A stretch of DNA of 64,000 nucleotides from Woeseiaceae bacterium (GTDB lineage Bacteria > Pseudomonadota > Gammaproteobacteria > Steroidobacterales > Woeseiaceae). How positions within the stretch are numbered: the first letter of the stretch is position 1; the number at the start of each line of letters is the position of its first letter. Of the stretch, positions 37,556-47,189 are shown piece after piece. The DNA lies in assembly GCA_021773035.1 (NCBI GenBank), contig JAJFKU010000002.1:43135-107134 (forward strand), given 5' to 3'. Made by a program: the position numbers and the translations under genes. Under the pieces are notes generated by a model. The model was not told where the DNA came from, ran no database searches, and saw nothing but the letters and a program-made list of their open reading frames with translations.

Positions 37556-39707
37556 GCTGAGCTGCAGAGGACTGGTGACGGCCATTGTGGTGGCCGCGCC
37601 CTTCGTCAACGTTGCGATCTCGAGCGCGCAAACGTCGGCTTACTCCATCACGGAACTGGACCGGCCACTGCAGCTGACTAAAGGCACTCATGCGGACGTG
37701 CGCGATGCTCTGGACAGCGTGGCCGCAATCCGGGATGCGCTTAAGGCGGCGCAGAAAGAATACGATGCGGCTGAAGCAGTGATCGGCCCGGCGATGGCGG
37801 AGCAGCAAAAAGCCCTGCAGGCTGCTACATCGGTGCTTATTGCCATGAGCAACGATGTCGATGGGGCTGGCGGGATGTTCGCAAAAAGCTGGGCCGACTA
37901 CGAACACCGGCGGCTCGCGTTCGACAACGCCTTGTTACGGTGGAGCCACCAGTACAGCCGGCTGTATCGGCTGCGGATGCGACGATTGCTGATGCTTGCG
38001 GAAATTTACCAGAACCCGCCCGTTTACCTGCAGAGCGCCGGCGTGGCGAGTGCCGATGGAGTTTACGGATACTACGAGGTTGATGAGCTTCCGGAAATCG
38101 TCGAATGGTACGAGAAACTATCCGTGATCGGAAAATCTCTTGCCGCGGTGCAGGCCAACGTCAGGATGCTTACGGACAACCACCAGCGTTTGCAGGAGGA
38201 GTATGCAGAGCTCGGTGCGAGAGTTGACGAGCTCACTGATGATTATCAACGGCGGCTGCTGATCGACAAGTGGGTCAAAATCATTGTCGATACGGAAGTC
38301 AGTTTGTCCAATTTATTTACCGGCGGTCCTTATGCCCTGGTCTTTGAGGCGGGGTATCAGGGCGGATCGGCGATCTGGTACGGCTTTGGCGGACGTCCTG
38401 ATTTCGTCGCGGACGGTTATAACGTGCTCACGGATTATAGTTGGGACGCTCCTCCCGTCCCCGATGATCTGCGCAACGCGGTTAAGATCGCGGCGGGCGG
38501 CCTTGCTGCAGCAGAGCGTCAGGAGGCCTTGCATCGCCTCAGGTCGGATACCGTAATTGACTGGATGTCGGGCGCCGACGAAGGCCCGGCGACGTCTTTC
38601 GGCGATGGGCCCGGCGCTTTGGACAATGCCGTCACCTTTGCCGGAAATGTGTTGTGGGGCTCGTTGCCGAGCGCTGCGAATTCACTCGGCGGCTCACCCG
38701 TGCTCAAGTACATCGATCGGTGGGTTGCCCATTCGAGAGCACCAGCAGTCGTGCTTGAGGATCGGATTCGGGCGATGGTAAGCGGTGGTGTAAGCCTGAA
38801 TCTCGCCACACAGCTAACCATGCAAGCGCCGCCATCAGAGGCCCTGCTCCTCGATGTCGTGTCGAAGAACACAAAATTCCTGCTGGGCGATGAGTTCTGG
38901 ATCACCGGTACCTGGAAAGGACTCGGTGCCAGCGTCGGCGCACTGGCACTTGGCGAGGCGGTGAAGTCCGTAGCCGATGAAATCGGAACCAGCCGCGCTA
39001 AAATCGTCGTGGAACAGGCACAGATCGAAATCGAATGGCATCTGAAACGCCGGCAGATGACGGCTCACCGCTTGTTGACGGAACGCTACATCGCGAACAT
39101 GGTGATGGTGCACGAAAGCGCCTTCGATGCCATTAAAGAACTGTCGCTGGAACTCAAATCCCTGCGTCGCAAGAAACGTCCCGAAGAAACCCCCCTCATA
39201 ACGATAGCCGCCGACAAACCACTGCATATCGTGACAGAGATGTCGGCTCCGGCGCGGCCGTACACCCTGGTCGTTCACGGTGCGCAGGTACGACTGCCGG
39301 GCACGGGCGCCGGGCAGGCTGACAAACTGATGAAGATGATTGTGGATCCCGACGTCGCCGTCGTCGAAGATCCGCGAGGGCCCGCACTCTCGGCGCCTTC
39401 AGCGGATCACGACGAGTATGACATCGATGATCGACTCATTAAGGAGAGTCGCGGTTTCGGCCTTTTCTACTACCCGACACACCATGATCCGAGCGACCCG
39501 AGAACGGCGTACGAGATTGTTCGCAGCGAGTATTTTCTCGATCTCGACCCGATAACACCGGCGCTTTATTTTGACGAAGGTGCGCTTAAGTGGGTTGGGC
39601 AGGAACGCGATGTCAGGGATCGTTTGACCTTTTTGTTTGACCTGCAGCGGCCGGTGAGCCTGAAATTGCGAAACCGGTCTGAAACGATTTACGTTCCGCC
39701 GAAATAG
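37542..39707 (+). CDS. Large secreted coiled-coil protein of unknown function
   Basis: I do not recognise the family. 721 residues with a signal peptide (MIRNKLSCRGLVTAIVVAAPFVNVAISSA). Visible parts: a heptad-like helical segment at about 45-110 (DALDSVAAIRDALKAAQKEYDAAEA...), a second at about 185-230 (LAAVQANVRMLTDNHQRLQEEYAELGARVDEL), a Gly/aromatic stretch GGPYALVFEAGYQGGSAIWYGFGG near 255, another helical pair near 480-545, and a beta-rich C-terminal part from about 555. No catalytic motif or clear membrane helix was seen. It overlaps the preceding secreted gene by 14 bp. A structural or envelope-associated complex is a guess. Confidence 0.78.
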   Translation: MIRNKLSCRGLVTAIVVAAPFVNVAISSAQTSAYSITELDRPLQLTKGTHADVRDALDSVAAIRDALKAAQKEYDAAEAVIGPAMAEQQKALQAATSVLIAMSNDVDGAGGMFAKSWADYEHRRLAFDNALLRWSHQYSRLYRLRMRRLLMLAEIYQNPPVYLQSAGVASADGVYGYYEVDELPEIVEWYEKLSVIGKSLAAVQANVRMLTDNHQRLQEEYAELGARVDELTDDYQRRLLIDKWVKIIVDTEVSLSNLFTGGPYALVFEAGYQGGSAIWYGFGGRPDFVADGYNVLTDYSWDAPPVPDDLRNAVKIAAGGLAAAERQEALHRLRSDTVIDWMSGADEGPATSFGDGPGALDNAVTFAGNVLWGSLPSAANSLGGSPVLKYIDRWVAHSRAPAVVLEDRIRAMVSGGVSLNLATQLTMQAPPSEALLLDVVSKNTKFLLGDEFWITGTWKGLGASVGALALGEAVKSVADEIGTSRAKIVVEQAQIEIEWHLKRRQMTAHRLLTERYIANMVMVHESAFDAIKELSLELKSLRRKKRPEETPLITIAADKPLHIVTEMSAPARPYTLVVHGAQVRLPGTGAGQADKLMKMIVDPDVAVVEDPRGPALSAPSADHDEYDIDDRLIKESRGFGLFYYPTHHDPSDPRTAYEIVRSEYFLDLDPITPALYFDEGALKWVGQERDVRDRLTFLFDLQRPVSLKLRNRSETIYVPPK

Positions 39708-39750
39708 GTCGCTCCAGGGCATTCGAAGCACGCAGCCCCCGACGCTGGTC

Positions 39751-40140
39751 TTAATCCCTGTTGCGTGCCCTTAACTTGCGCCGTGTGTGCTTGTCGGGCC
39801 GACCGTCCGTTCTCGGCATCAGCTGTCGGTCCTGCCGCAGCGAAGCAGCCAGTGCCTCGCGCTGGCGGACCGTAGTTTCGTCTTCGACGTAACAGCAGCG
39901 GGCTTCCGCCGCCGGTCCGCGTCGGGCTGGAATGTCGAGCACCTCCAGCGAGTAGGGCAGCCGTTCACGTATCAGGTCAATTCTGTCCCCGCAGTTGACG
40001 CGGCTACCTGGCGTTACCCGGTCACCGTTGAGCTTCACATGCCCGCCGCTGACGGCCGCCGTGGCCAGCACCCGGGTTTTGAAAAAGCGGCAGTAAAACA
40101 GCCAGCGATCGATGCGTAATGAATTCCCGGCCGGTGCCAT
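39751..40140 (-). CDS. hslR: S4-domain RNA-binding protein, Hsp15 (HslR) type
   Basis: Small basic RNA-binding protein of 129 residues. The S4 domain is at the N-terminus: LRIDRWLFYCRFFKTRVLATAAVSGGHVKLNGDRVTPG, typical of Hsp15, which binds stalled 50S subunits carrying nascent chain-tRNA. It ends with a highly basic tail (GRPDKHTRRKLRARNRD). ATG at 40140 has GAGG upstream; an ATG at 40188 would add 16 unrelated residues. It is divergent from prpB and convergent with the unknown pair. Confidence 0.88.
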   Translation of the reverse strand: MAPAGNSLRIDRWLFYCRFFKTRVLATAAVSGGHVKLNGDRVTPGSRVNCGDRIDLIRERLPYSLEVLDIPARRGPAAEARCCYVEDETTVRQREALAASLRQDRQLMPRTDGRPDKHTRRKLRARNRD

Positions 40141-40293
40141 ATGAATAATTCCTCGGTCTCCATTCGTCAGACTAACGGTCGGCGCCATAAGTTTCCACTT
40201 TGCTCCATTTGGGAAACGACCCTCCGGTAGTTTAGAATCCCGCCCCCGCGAGTTTTAATCTGTATTAAAACCCGGTCAACAAGAGGGTTCGAT

Positions 40294-41184
40294 ATGAGCG
40301 CAGGCGCTCGTTTTCGTGCCGCACTCGAGGCGGAGCAACCGCTTCAGATCGCCGGCACCATCAACGCATACACCGCATTACTGGCTGAAAGAGCCGGTTT
40401 TAAAGCCATCTATTTATCCGGCGCGGGCGTTGCCAACGCGTCCTTCGGCCTTCCCGATCTCGCGATGACGACACTCAACGACGTCTGCGAGGACATCCGC
40501 CGTATCGCGTCCGCAAGCCAGTTGCCGCTGCTGGTCGATGCCGATACCGGCTGGGGCGGCGCTTTCATGATCAGCCGGACGGTGCGGGAGATGACCTGGG
40601 CCGGCGCGGCCGGTTGTCACCTCGAGGATCAGGTTGCGATCAAGCGCTGCGGGCACCGGCCCGGCAAGGCGCTGGTCACTAGCGGTGAGATGGCGGATCG
40701 GCTGAAAGCCGCTGTCGATGGCCGTATCGACGAGCAGTTCGTCATCATGGCGCGCACCGATGCGCACGCGGTCGAGGGCCAGCAGGCCGCAATCGACCGC
40801 GCGGCGGCTTACGTCGAAGCCGGCGCGGACATGATTTTTGCCGAGGCCCTTACCACGGCAGAGGAATACCGGCAGTTCACGGATGTCATCAAAGTACCGG
40901 TACTCGCCAACCTGACCGAGTTTGGCAAGACGCCGCTGTTTACGACGGGCGAGCTGGCCGCGGTTGGCGTTGCGATGACGCTGTATCCGCTGAGCGCCTT
41001 TCGGGCGATGTCGGCGGCGGCACTCAACGTTTATACAACACTCAAAAACGACGGCACGCAGCAGGCGGTCGTCGACACGATGCAAACACGTATGGAGCTC
41101 TACGATGTCCTTGCTTATCAGGACTACGAAGACAAGCTCGACGCCCTGTTCCAGGAGCAGGGCCTGAAGACAGGAGATGACTAA
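40294..41184 (+). CDS. prpB: 2-methylisocitrate lyase
   Basis: Splits 2-methylisocitrate into pyruvate and succinate in the methylcitrate cycle. It belongs to the isocitrate-lyase superfamily, with the diagnostic [18 protein letters not shown] motif (catalytic Cys in KRCGH, about residue 122), [12 protein letters not shown] metal-binding acids, and [12 protein letters not shown]. 296 residues, the length of PrpB rather than ICL. GAGGG lies 8 bp upstream of the ATG. Its stop shares one base with the prpC start (TAATG). No prpR regulator gene is next to it. Confidence 0.95.
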   Translation: MSAGARFRAALEAEQPLQIAGTINAYTALLAERAGFKAIYLSGAGVANASFGLPDLAMTTLNDVCEDIRRIASASQLPLLVDADTGWGGAFMISRTVREMTWAGAAGCHLEDQVAIKRCGHRPGKALVTSGEMADRLKAAVDGRIDEQFVIMARTDAHAVEGQQAAIDRAAAYVEAGADMIFAEALTTAEEYRQFTDVIKVPVLANLTEFGKTPLFTTGELAAVGVAMTLYPLSAFRAMSAAALNVYTTLKNDGTQQAVVDTMQTRMELYDVLAYQDYEDKLDALFQEQGLKTGDD

Positions 41185-42308
41185 TGGCAGCTAGCAAAAA
41201 AACCGGTGGCCTCGCAGGCGTAACGGCCGGCGAAACACATCTGTGCACGGTCGGCAAGGAAGGCGCGGGACTCACCTATCGTGGCTACGACATTTACGAC
41301 CTGGCCAACAACGCCTGTTTCGAGGAAGTGGCGCACCTGTTGCTGCATGGCAAACTGCCAACACAGGCCGAACTCGATGCCTACATCGCCAAAATCAAGG
41401 CGAATCGCGGTTTACCGGACGCGGTGAAGACGGTACTGGAAATGATACCGGCCGACGCTCATCCGATGGACGTGCTTCGCACCGGCGTATCGTTCCTCGG
41501 CAACGTTGAGCCCGAAGGCGACTTTTCGAATCAGAATGATGTCGCCGATCGTTTGCTGGCGTGCCTGCCGTCGATGCTGCTCTACTGGCATCGTTTTCAT
41601 GCAGACGGCGTTCGTATCGACACAGTGACCGACGATGACAGTATCTCCGGCCACTTCCTGCACCTGTTGCACGACCAGGCGCCGAAAGAACTGCATCGCA
41701 AGAGCCTCGATACGACGCTCATTCTTTACGCAGAACACGAGTTCAACGCATCGACCTTCGCCGGACGCGTGATCACCGGTACCCTGTCGGATATGCACTC
41801 GGCTGTTACCGGTGCGATTGGCGCGCTGCGTGGCGCGCTGCACGGCGGCGCCAACGAGGCCGCGATGGAATTGATCTCGAAATTCAACACGCCCGAAGAG
41901 GCGACAGCCGGCGTGCTTGGCATGCTGGAACGCAAGGATCTGATCATGGGTTTCGGGCACCGCGTCTATACGACCTCGGACCCACGCAATACCGTGAACA
42001 AGAAGATGTCGAAGGCGCTGGCGGACGACGTTGGCAACACCACTTTGTATCCGATCTCTGAAGCGGTCGAGAAGGTGATGTGGGACGAAAAGAAACTGTT
42101 CGCCAATGCCGACTTTTTCGCCGCAAGCGTCTATCACTTTATGGGCATTCCAACTTACCTGTTCACGCCGATCTTCGTTTGCTCACGTATCACCGGCTGG
42201 GCTGCACATATCATGGAGCAGCGCGCCAACAACAAACTGATTCGTCCGGCGGCGGACTACATTGGTCCGGACCTGCAGACCTGGATCGCTATCGAAGATC
42301 GCAGCTAA
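41184..42308 (+). CDS. prpC: 2-methylcitrate synthase
   Basis: Condenses propionyl-CoA with oxaloacetate. Short citrate synthase form (374 residues) with TYRGYDIYDLANNACFEEVAHLLLHG, the active-site His in LHGGANEAAM, GFGHRVYTTSDPRN, and the C-terminal Arg/Asp region near DWIAIEDRS-like end. Position between prpB and prpD, together with the type II/short architecture, favours methylcitrate over citrate synthase. It is translationally coupled to prpB by the TAATG junction. A terminator-like hairpin follows before prpD. Confidence 0.94.
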   Translation: MAASKKTGGLAGVTAGETHLCTVGKEGAGLTYRGYDIYDLANNACFEEVAHLLLHGKLPTQAELDAYIAKIKANRGLPDAVKTVLEMIPADAHPMDVLRTGVSFLGNVEPEGDFSNQNDVADRLLACLPSMLLYWHRFHADGVRIDTVTDDDSISGHFLHLLHDQAPKELHRKSLDTTLILYAEHEFNASTFAGRVITGTLSDMHSAVTGAIGALRGALHGGANEAAMELISKFNTPEEATAGVLGMLERKDLIMGFGHRVYTTSDPRNTVNKKMSKALADDVGNTTLYPISEAVEKVMWDEKKLFANADFFAASVYHFMGIPTYLFTPIFVCSRITGWAAHIMEQRANNKLIRPAADYIGPDLQTWIAIEDRS

Positions 42309-42314
42309 AACCCC

Positions 42315-42333
42315 AAAGGGCGCTGAGCCCTTT
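42315..42333 (+). terminator. Intercistronic hairpin between prpC and prpD
   Basis: Perfect 7-bp stem AAAGGGC / GCCCTTT with a 5-nt loop, 7 bp after the prpC stop and followed by TTTATC. It could cause partial termination or stabilise the prpBC message. prpD has its own strong GGAG ribosome-binding site at 42349. Confidence 0.5.
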
Positions 42334-42358
42334 ATCGAATCACTAAACGGAGACTTGA

Positions 42359-43807
42359 ATGTCTGAAGTAATCGTCCGCTCGGCCAAGCGCGCCGACTGG
42401 GATCAAGCACTTGTCGATATCGCCGACTACGTTTGTAACTACGAGCTCGAGAGCGAGCTCGCGTTCGAAACCGCTCACTACTGCCTGATGGATACGCTCG
42501 CCTGCGGCTTCCAGGCGCTGGACTATCCCGCCTGCACCAAGCTCATGGGGCCGGTGGTTCCCGGCGCTACCCTGCCTGGCGGCGCGCGTGTTCCCGGTAC
42601 TTCCTACGAGCTTGACCCGGTGCTTGCGGCATTCAACATCGGCGCGATGAATCGCTGGCTGGACTTCAACGACACCTGGCTGGCCGCCGAGTGGGGCCAC
42701 CCGTCCGACAACCTCGGCGGCATCCTCGCGGTTGCCGATTATCTGAGCCGCCAGGCGCGTGCTGCCGGTAAAGAGCCGCTGACAATGCAGGATGTGCTGA
42801 AAGCGGCCATCATGGCGCACGAAATTCAGGGCGTGCTGGCGCTGGAAAACAGCTACAACCGCGTCGGCCTCGATCATGTACTGCTGGTCCGCGTTGCAAC
42901 GACCGCGGTCGTTACCCGTATGCTCGGCGGTGATCGCGACACGGTGTTGAACGCTGTCTCGAACGCCTGGATCGACGGCTGCGCTCTCCGTACCTACCGC
43001 CATGCACCGAATACGGGCTCCCGTAAGAGTTGGGCCGCCGGCGACGCGACCAGTCGCGCCGTGCGACTGGCGTTGATCGCGATGACCGGCGAAATGGGCT
43101 ATCCGTCGGCGCTGAGTGCGCCGACCTGGGGTTACTACGACGTGTTGTTCAAAGGCCGGGAGTTCCAGTTCCAGCGCCCTTACGGTAGCTATGTCATGGA
43201 AAACGTTCTGTTCAAGATCTCCTACCCGGCGGAGTTCCATTCGCAAACGGCGGTTGAAGCCGGTATGACGCTGCACGCAGACGTCAAAGACCGCATCGAC
43301 GAGATTGAGAAAGTCGTAATCGAAACGCAGGAAGCGGGTGTTCGTATTATCGACAAGACCGGCCCGCTGGATAATCCGGCGGATCGCGATCACTGCATAC
43401 AGTACATGGTCGCTGTACCGCTGATATTCGGACGACTGACGGCGAAAGACTACGAAGACGACGTTGCCAGCGATCCGCGCATCGATGAACTGCGCGAGAA
43501 AATGGAAGTCAGAGAGAACGAGCAGTACACCAAAGACTACTTTGACCCCAAGCTCCGCTATATTGGGAACTCAGTACAGGTTTTCTTCAAGGACGGCAGC
43601 AGCACCGATCGTATCGCGGTTGATTTCCCGATCGGTCACCGCGAGCGTCGGGCCGAAGGCATTCCGGTACTGAAGAAGAAGTTTGTCGACAGCGTGTCGC
43701 CTAAGCTTGCGGCTAACCAATGGGATGAACTCAATGCGCTATGTACCGATCAAAAGAAACTCGCGGCAACGACTGTCGATGATTTCATGGCTTTGCTTGT
43801 GGTGTAG
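42359..43807 (+). CDS. prpD: 2-methylcitrate dehydratase PrpD
   Basis: MmgE/PrpD-family dehydratase that converts 2-methylcitrate to 2-methylaconitate (and onward in the PrpD type). 482 residues with the family signatures [24 protein letters not shown] near residue 40, [30 protein letters not shown] near 100, and [17 protein letters not shown] near 287. The iron-sulphur AcnD/PrpF alternative is absent here, so PrpD fills this step; an aconitase elsewhere would be needed for the next. The downstream S9 peptidase gene starts inside its 3' end. Confidence 0.95.
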   Translation: MSEVIVRSAKRADWDQALVDIADYVCNYELESELAFETAHYCLMDTLACGFQALDYPACTKLMGPVVPGATLPGGARVPGTSYELDPVLAAFNIGAMNRWLDFNDTWLAAEWGHPSDNLGGILAVADYLSRQARAAGKEPLTMQDVLKAAIMAHEIQGVLALENSYNRVGLDHVLLVRVATTAVVTRMLGGDRDTVLNAVSNAWIDGCALRTYRHAPNTGSRKSWAAGDATSRAVRLALIAMTGEMGYPSALSAPTWGYYDVLFKGREFQFQRPYGSYVMENVLFKISYPAEFHSQTAVEAGMTLHADVKDRIDEIEKVVIETQEAGVRIIDKTGPLDNPADRDHCIQYMVAVPLIFGRLTAKDYEDDVASDPRIDELREKMEVRENEQYTKDYFDPKLRYIGNSVQVFFKDGSSTDRIAVDFPIGHRERRAEGIPVLKKKFVDSVSPKLAANQWDELNALCTDQKKLAATTVDDFMALLVV

Positions 43808-45749
43808 TACAGCGCTGCTGCCGGCAATTGCGCTGGCAGACCTTGAGCAGCGGATAACGAACAACGGCAACCTGGTTCTCGAGGACGTTCCGGAGATTCC
43901 GGACGAAATCGTCGCTAGCCTGAACCGCTACCAGAATGTTCGCTCGGCGGGTTTTCGCGCCTGGACCGAGGACGGCAGCGGTGTATTCATTTCGACGGGT
44001 TTTGGCGACGTCGATTCCCTGCATCGGGTGGATGCGCCACTGGGCGCGAGGCGGCAGCTTACGTTCTACAACGAGCCGGTCGGCAACGTTAGTCGTCAGC
44101 CCGGCGGCAGCACAATGTTGTTTACGCAGGACGCCGGCGGCAGCGAGTTCGCGCAGATTTTCAAGTTTGATCCCAACACCGGCGACGCTGAAATGCTGAC
44201 CGACGGTGAGTCCAGAAACGGTGCGATGGTCTGGGATCGCCGTGGTACCCGGGTCGCGTTCCAGAGCACCCGTCGAAACGGTGCGTCAAACGATGTCTGG
44301 CTGTTGGACCCGGAGGAGCCCGGCAATCCGAAGCTGGTTCTCGAATCGCCCGATGGCAGCTGGTGGGGACCAGAGGAGTTTTCCGGCAGCGGCAGCAAGC
44401 TGTTGGTGACGAACTACATCAGTGTTTCGAATTCGCGGATTTTCGTCGTCGATCTGGATACCGGCGCAAAGCAACTGCTGGCCGGTGGAACTGACGAAGC
44501 CAGCGTCAACTATCCCGTGGCATTCGACGATGACAGGGATGGCATCTGGCTGATCAGCAATCAGAATGCAGAGTTCAACCGCCTGGCCTGGCAGTCGAAC
44601 GAAGCGGGCAGCGCACCTCAGGTAATCACTGGAGATATTCCCTGGAACGTGACCGGCGGCATTATCAGCCACGATCGCAAACGCATGGTGTTCGTGACCA
44701 ACGAGGACGGCATGTCGCGGGTTTACCTGCTGGACACCGCAACGAACGCCTACCGCCGGGTCGATGCCATCCCGGCGGGCCTGGCGTTCAACCTGCAGTT
44801 CAGCCCGGATGACCGGCGACTGGCTATGACGCTGAACACATCGCAAACACCCAGCGACACCTTCGTGCTGGACCTCGGGCCGGGCGCACTGGAACATGGC
44901 CAGCTGACGCGCTGGACCGAAAGCGAAGTCGGCGGCCTGGACACGACGACATTTCGCACACCGGAACTGGTCCACTACCCGAGCTTCGATAAAGTAGGCG
45001 GCCGTCAGCGACGGATACCGGCATGGGTGTACAAACCGGCAGGGGCAGGCCCGCATCCGGTGGTCATCTCAATACACGGAGGTCCCGAGGGTCAGGCCCG
45101 ACCGACGTTCAGCAGCACTTTTCAGATGTGGCTGGCGAAGCTGGGTGTTGCGGTCATCCGCCCCAATGTCAGGGGTTCGAGTGGCTACGGCAAAACCTAT
45201 GTTGGGCTGGATAACGGTTTTCAGCGCGAGGACTCAGTGAGGGATATCGGCGCGCTGCTGGACTGGATTGCAGCGCAGCCGGACCTCGATGCCAGCCGCG
45301 TCGCCGTAGTCGGCGGCAGTTATGGCGGTTACATGGTGCTGGCAAGCGCCGTGCACTATAGCGATCGGCTAAAGGCGGTTGTCGATATCGTCGGTATCAG
45401 CAACTTCGTCACGTTCCTCGAAAATACCCAGGACTATCGTCGCGATCTTCGCCGTGTCGAGTATGGTGATGAGCGCGATCCGGCGATGCGCGCGCATCTC
45501 GAGCGCATCAGCCCGCTGAATAATGTCGCGCGGATCGATGTGCCGATTTTCGTCGTGCAGGGCGAGAACGATCCCAGGGTACCGGTTACCGAGGCAGTGC
45601 AAATGGTCAAAGCCCTGCGGGAAGAAGGGCAGACGGTCTGGTACATGAATGCCCTGAACGAAGGTCACGGGTACAAGCGGCGCGAAAATAAGGATGTCTA
45701 TCAGCAGGCGACGGTCCTGTTCCTGCAGCAGCACCTGGTCGGCGATTGA
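43734..45749 (+). CDS. Secreted S9-family (prolyl oligopeptidase-like) serine peptidase
   Basis: N-terminal signal peptide ending LLPAIALA, a seven-bladed beta-propeller-like region (TolB/WD-type repeats such as [21 protein letters not shown]), then the S9 catalytic domain: [13 protein letters not shown], nucleophile [12 protein letters not shown] (near residue 540), acid [12 protein letters not shown], and His in [11 protein letters not shown]. It resembles acylaminoacyl- or dipeptidyl-peptidases of subfamily S9C. ATG at 43734 gives a signal with a basic n-region (671 residues) and lies 74 bp inside prpD; ATG 43779 is an alternative. Its stop overlaps the rsmG start. Confidence 0.9.
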   Translation: MRYVPIKRNSRQRLSMISWLCLWCSTALLPAIALADLEQRITNNGNLVLEDVPEIPDEIVASLNRYQNVRSAGFRAWTEDGSGVFISTGFGDVDSLHRVDAPLGARRQLTFYNEPVGNVSRQPGGSTMLFTQDAGGSEFAQIFKFDPNTGDAEMLTDGESRNGAMVWDRRGTRVAFQSTRRNGASNDVWLLDPEEPGNPKLVLESPDGSWWGPEEFSGSGSKLLVTNYISVSNSRIFVVDLDTGAKQLLAGGTDEASVNYPVAFDDDRDGIWLISNQNAEFNRLAWQSNEAGSAPQVITGDIPWNVTGGIISHDRKRMVFVTNEDGMSRVYLLDTATNAYRRVDAIPAGLAFNLQFSPDDRRLAMTLNTSQTPSDTFVLDLGPGALEHGQLTRWTESEVGGLDTTTFRTPELVHYPSFDKVGGRQRRIPAWVYKPAGAGPHPVVISIHGGPEGQARPTFSSTFQMWLAKLGVAVIRPNVRGSSGYGKTYVGLDNGFQREDSVRDIGALLDWIAAQPDLDASRVAVVGGSYGGYMVLASAVHYSDRLKAVVDIVGISNFVTFLENTQDYRRDLRRVEYGDERDPAMRAHLERISPLNNVARIDVPIFVVQGENDPRVPVTEAVQMVKALREEGQTVWYMNALNEGHGYKRRENKDVYQQATVLFLQQHLVGD

Positions 45750-46366
45750 CCGCGAAGATACAAAAGGCGCTCGATAAACTTGAGCGGTCCTTCCCCGGGG
45801 GGGCGGCAGAAAAGCTCGGTTTGCTGCTCGATGAGCTCGGGAAATGGAACCGCAAGGTAAACCTGACGGCGGTGCGCGACGCCGATGAGATGATCGCGAC
45901 CCACTTTCTGGACAGCCTGGTGGCAGCACCGTTGCTGGAGGGCGCTTCGGTTCTCGACGTCGGCACCGGCGCCGGTTTTCCGGGCCTGCCGCTCGCGATT
46001 GCTGAACCCGAGCGGCAATTCACGCTGCTGGACAGCAATAACAAGAAAATAATGTTTGTCCAGCACGCGGCTGGTTTGCTCGGTTTGGACAATGTTTCCG
46101 CGGTCAAGGCCAGAGGTGAGGACTATGCACCCGGCCATGGCTTTGATACGGTGATTGCCCGGGCGCTGGCAGCACTGCCGCGACTCGTTGAAATTGCCGG
46201 TCACCACGTAAGAGAGGACGGGGTGTTCGTAGCGCTGAAAGGCCGCCACCCGGCGCAAGAATTAGAAGAAGTAGAGTCGCCGTGGAGTTGCACAGTTACA
46301 GAGCTTTACGTGCCGGGTTTCGACAAGGGATCGCGGCACGCTGTGCTGTTGAGACGCCGCAGGTAA
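45746..46366 (+). CDS. rsmG: 16S rRNA (guanine-N7) methyltransferase RsmG
   Basis: Methylates G527 of 16S rRNA using SAM. 206 residues with KWNRKVNLTAVRDADEMIATHFLDSL, the SAM site VLDVGTGAGFPGLPLAI near residue 72, and VIARALAALPRLVE. The probable start is TTG at 45746, overlapping the stop of the S9 peptidase gene (4 bp). Normally it follows mnmG; here the two are about 18.5 kb apart. parA follows 13 bp later, the usual order. Confidence 0.94.
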   Translation: MTAKIQKALDKLERSFPGGAAEKLGLLLDELGKWNRKVNLTAVRDADEMIATHFLDSLVAAPLLEGASVLDVGTGAGFPGLPLAIAEPERQFTLLDSNNKKIMFVQHAAGLLGLDNVSAVKARGEDYAPGHGFDTVIARALAALPRLVEIAGHHVREDGVFVALKGRHPAQELEEVESPWSCTVTELYVPGFDKGSRHAVLLRRRR

Positions 46367-46379
46367 AGGGCAGGTTGCA

Positions 46380-47165
46380 ATGACGCGAATCATAGCTGTA
46401 GCAAACCAGAAAGGCGGGGTCGGAAAAACGACGACCTGCGTCAACCTGGCGGCATCGCTGGCTGCAACGCAGCGCCGGGTGCTGTTGGTCGACATGGACC
46501 CGCAGGGCAATGCGACCATGGGTTGCGGCATCAACAAGATGGAAGTCGAGTTTTCGGCCTGCGATGTGTTACTCGGCGAGGCGTCGGCCGCCGATACCAT
46601 CGTTTCGGCGCCGGAAGGCGGTTTTGCCGTGCTGCCGGGCAACGAAGACCTGACACTGGCCGAGGTGAATCTGCTGCAGGAAATCGGTCGTGAGATGAAG
46701 CTTAAGAAGGCGCTCGCACCGGTCGCTGGTCTTTATGACTTCATTCTGATCGACTGCCCGCCGTCGATAAATATGTTGACGGTGAATGCGTTGACCGCGG
46801 CGGACGGCGTTTTGATTCCGATGCAGTGCGAGTATTACGCGCTCGAGGGTTTGAGTGCGTTGCTGCGCACTATCGAGCAGGTGCGCGATTCGGTGAATGC
46901 GAACCTGGAGATGTACGGTATTTTGCGCACGATGTTCGATCCGCGAATCAACCTATCAAACGAAGTGTCAATGCAACTCATTGAGCACTTCGATCGCAAG
47001 GTGTTTCGTACCGTCGTGCCACGCAATGTCCGCTTGGCCGAGGCGCCGAGTTTTGGCCTGCCGGTACTGCTGCACGATCGATCTTCGCGTGGCGCTATCG
47101 CCTACCTGGCGCTGGCCGGCGAGGTTTTGCGGCGCGAAGATGACCGCATGGCGGAGGCCGTCTAG
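46380..47165 (+). CDS. parA: Chromosome partitioning ATPase ParA (Soj)
   Basis: Walker-type ATPase that binds DNA non-specifically and moves ParB-parS complexes. The deviant Walker A is NQKGGVGKTTTCVNLAA at residues 9-25, A' is VDMDPQGNATMGCG, Walker B region is FILIDCPPSINMLTVNAL, and the C-terminal RNVRLAEAPSFGLPV matches chromosomal ParA/Soj. No N-terminal HTH domain, as expected for a chromosomal form (261 residues). It is followed by parB after 24 bp. The cognate parS sites are about 35 kb to the left. Confidence 0.96.
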   Translation: MTRIIAVANQKGGVGKTTTCVNLAASLAATQRRVLLVDMDPQGNATMGCGINKMEVEFSACDVLLGEASAADTIVSAPEGGFAVLPGNEDLTLAEVNLLQEIGREMKLKKALAPVAGLYDFILIDCPPSINMLTVNALTAADGVLIPMQCEYYALEGLSALLRTIEQVRDSVNANLEMYGILRTMFDPRINLSNEVSMQLIEHFDRKVFRTVVPRNVRLAEAPSFGLPVLLHDRSSRGAIAYLALAGEVLRREDDRMAEAV

Positions 47166-47189
47166 GTTTAACGGGCCCGGGAACGACAA

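Noticed and set aside
42332..43393. A 353-codon open frame antisense to prpD
   Set aside because: Shadow frame; it would also require an extra gene fully inside prpD without a promoter or start signal.
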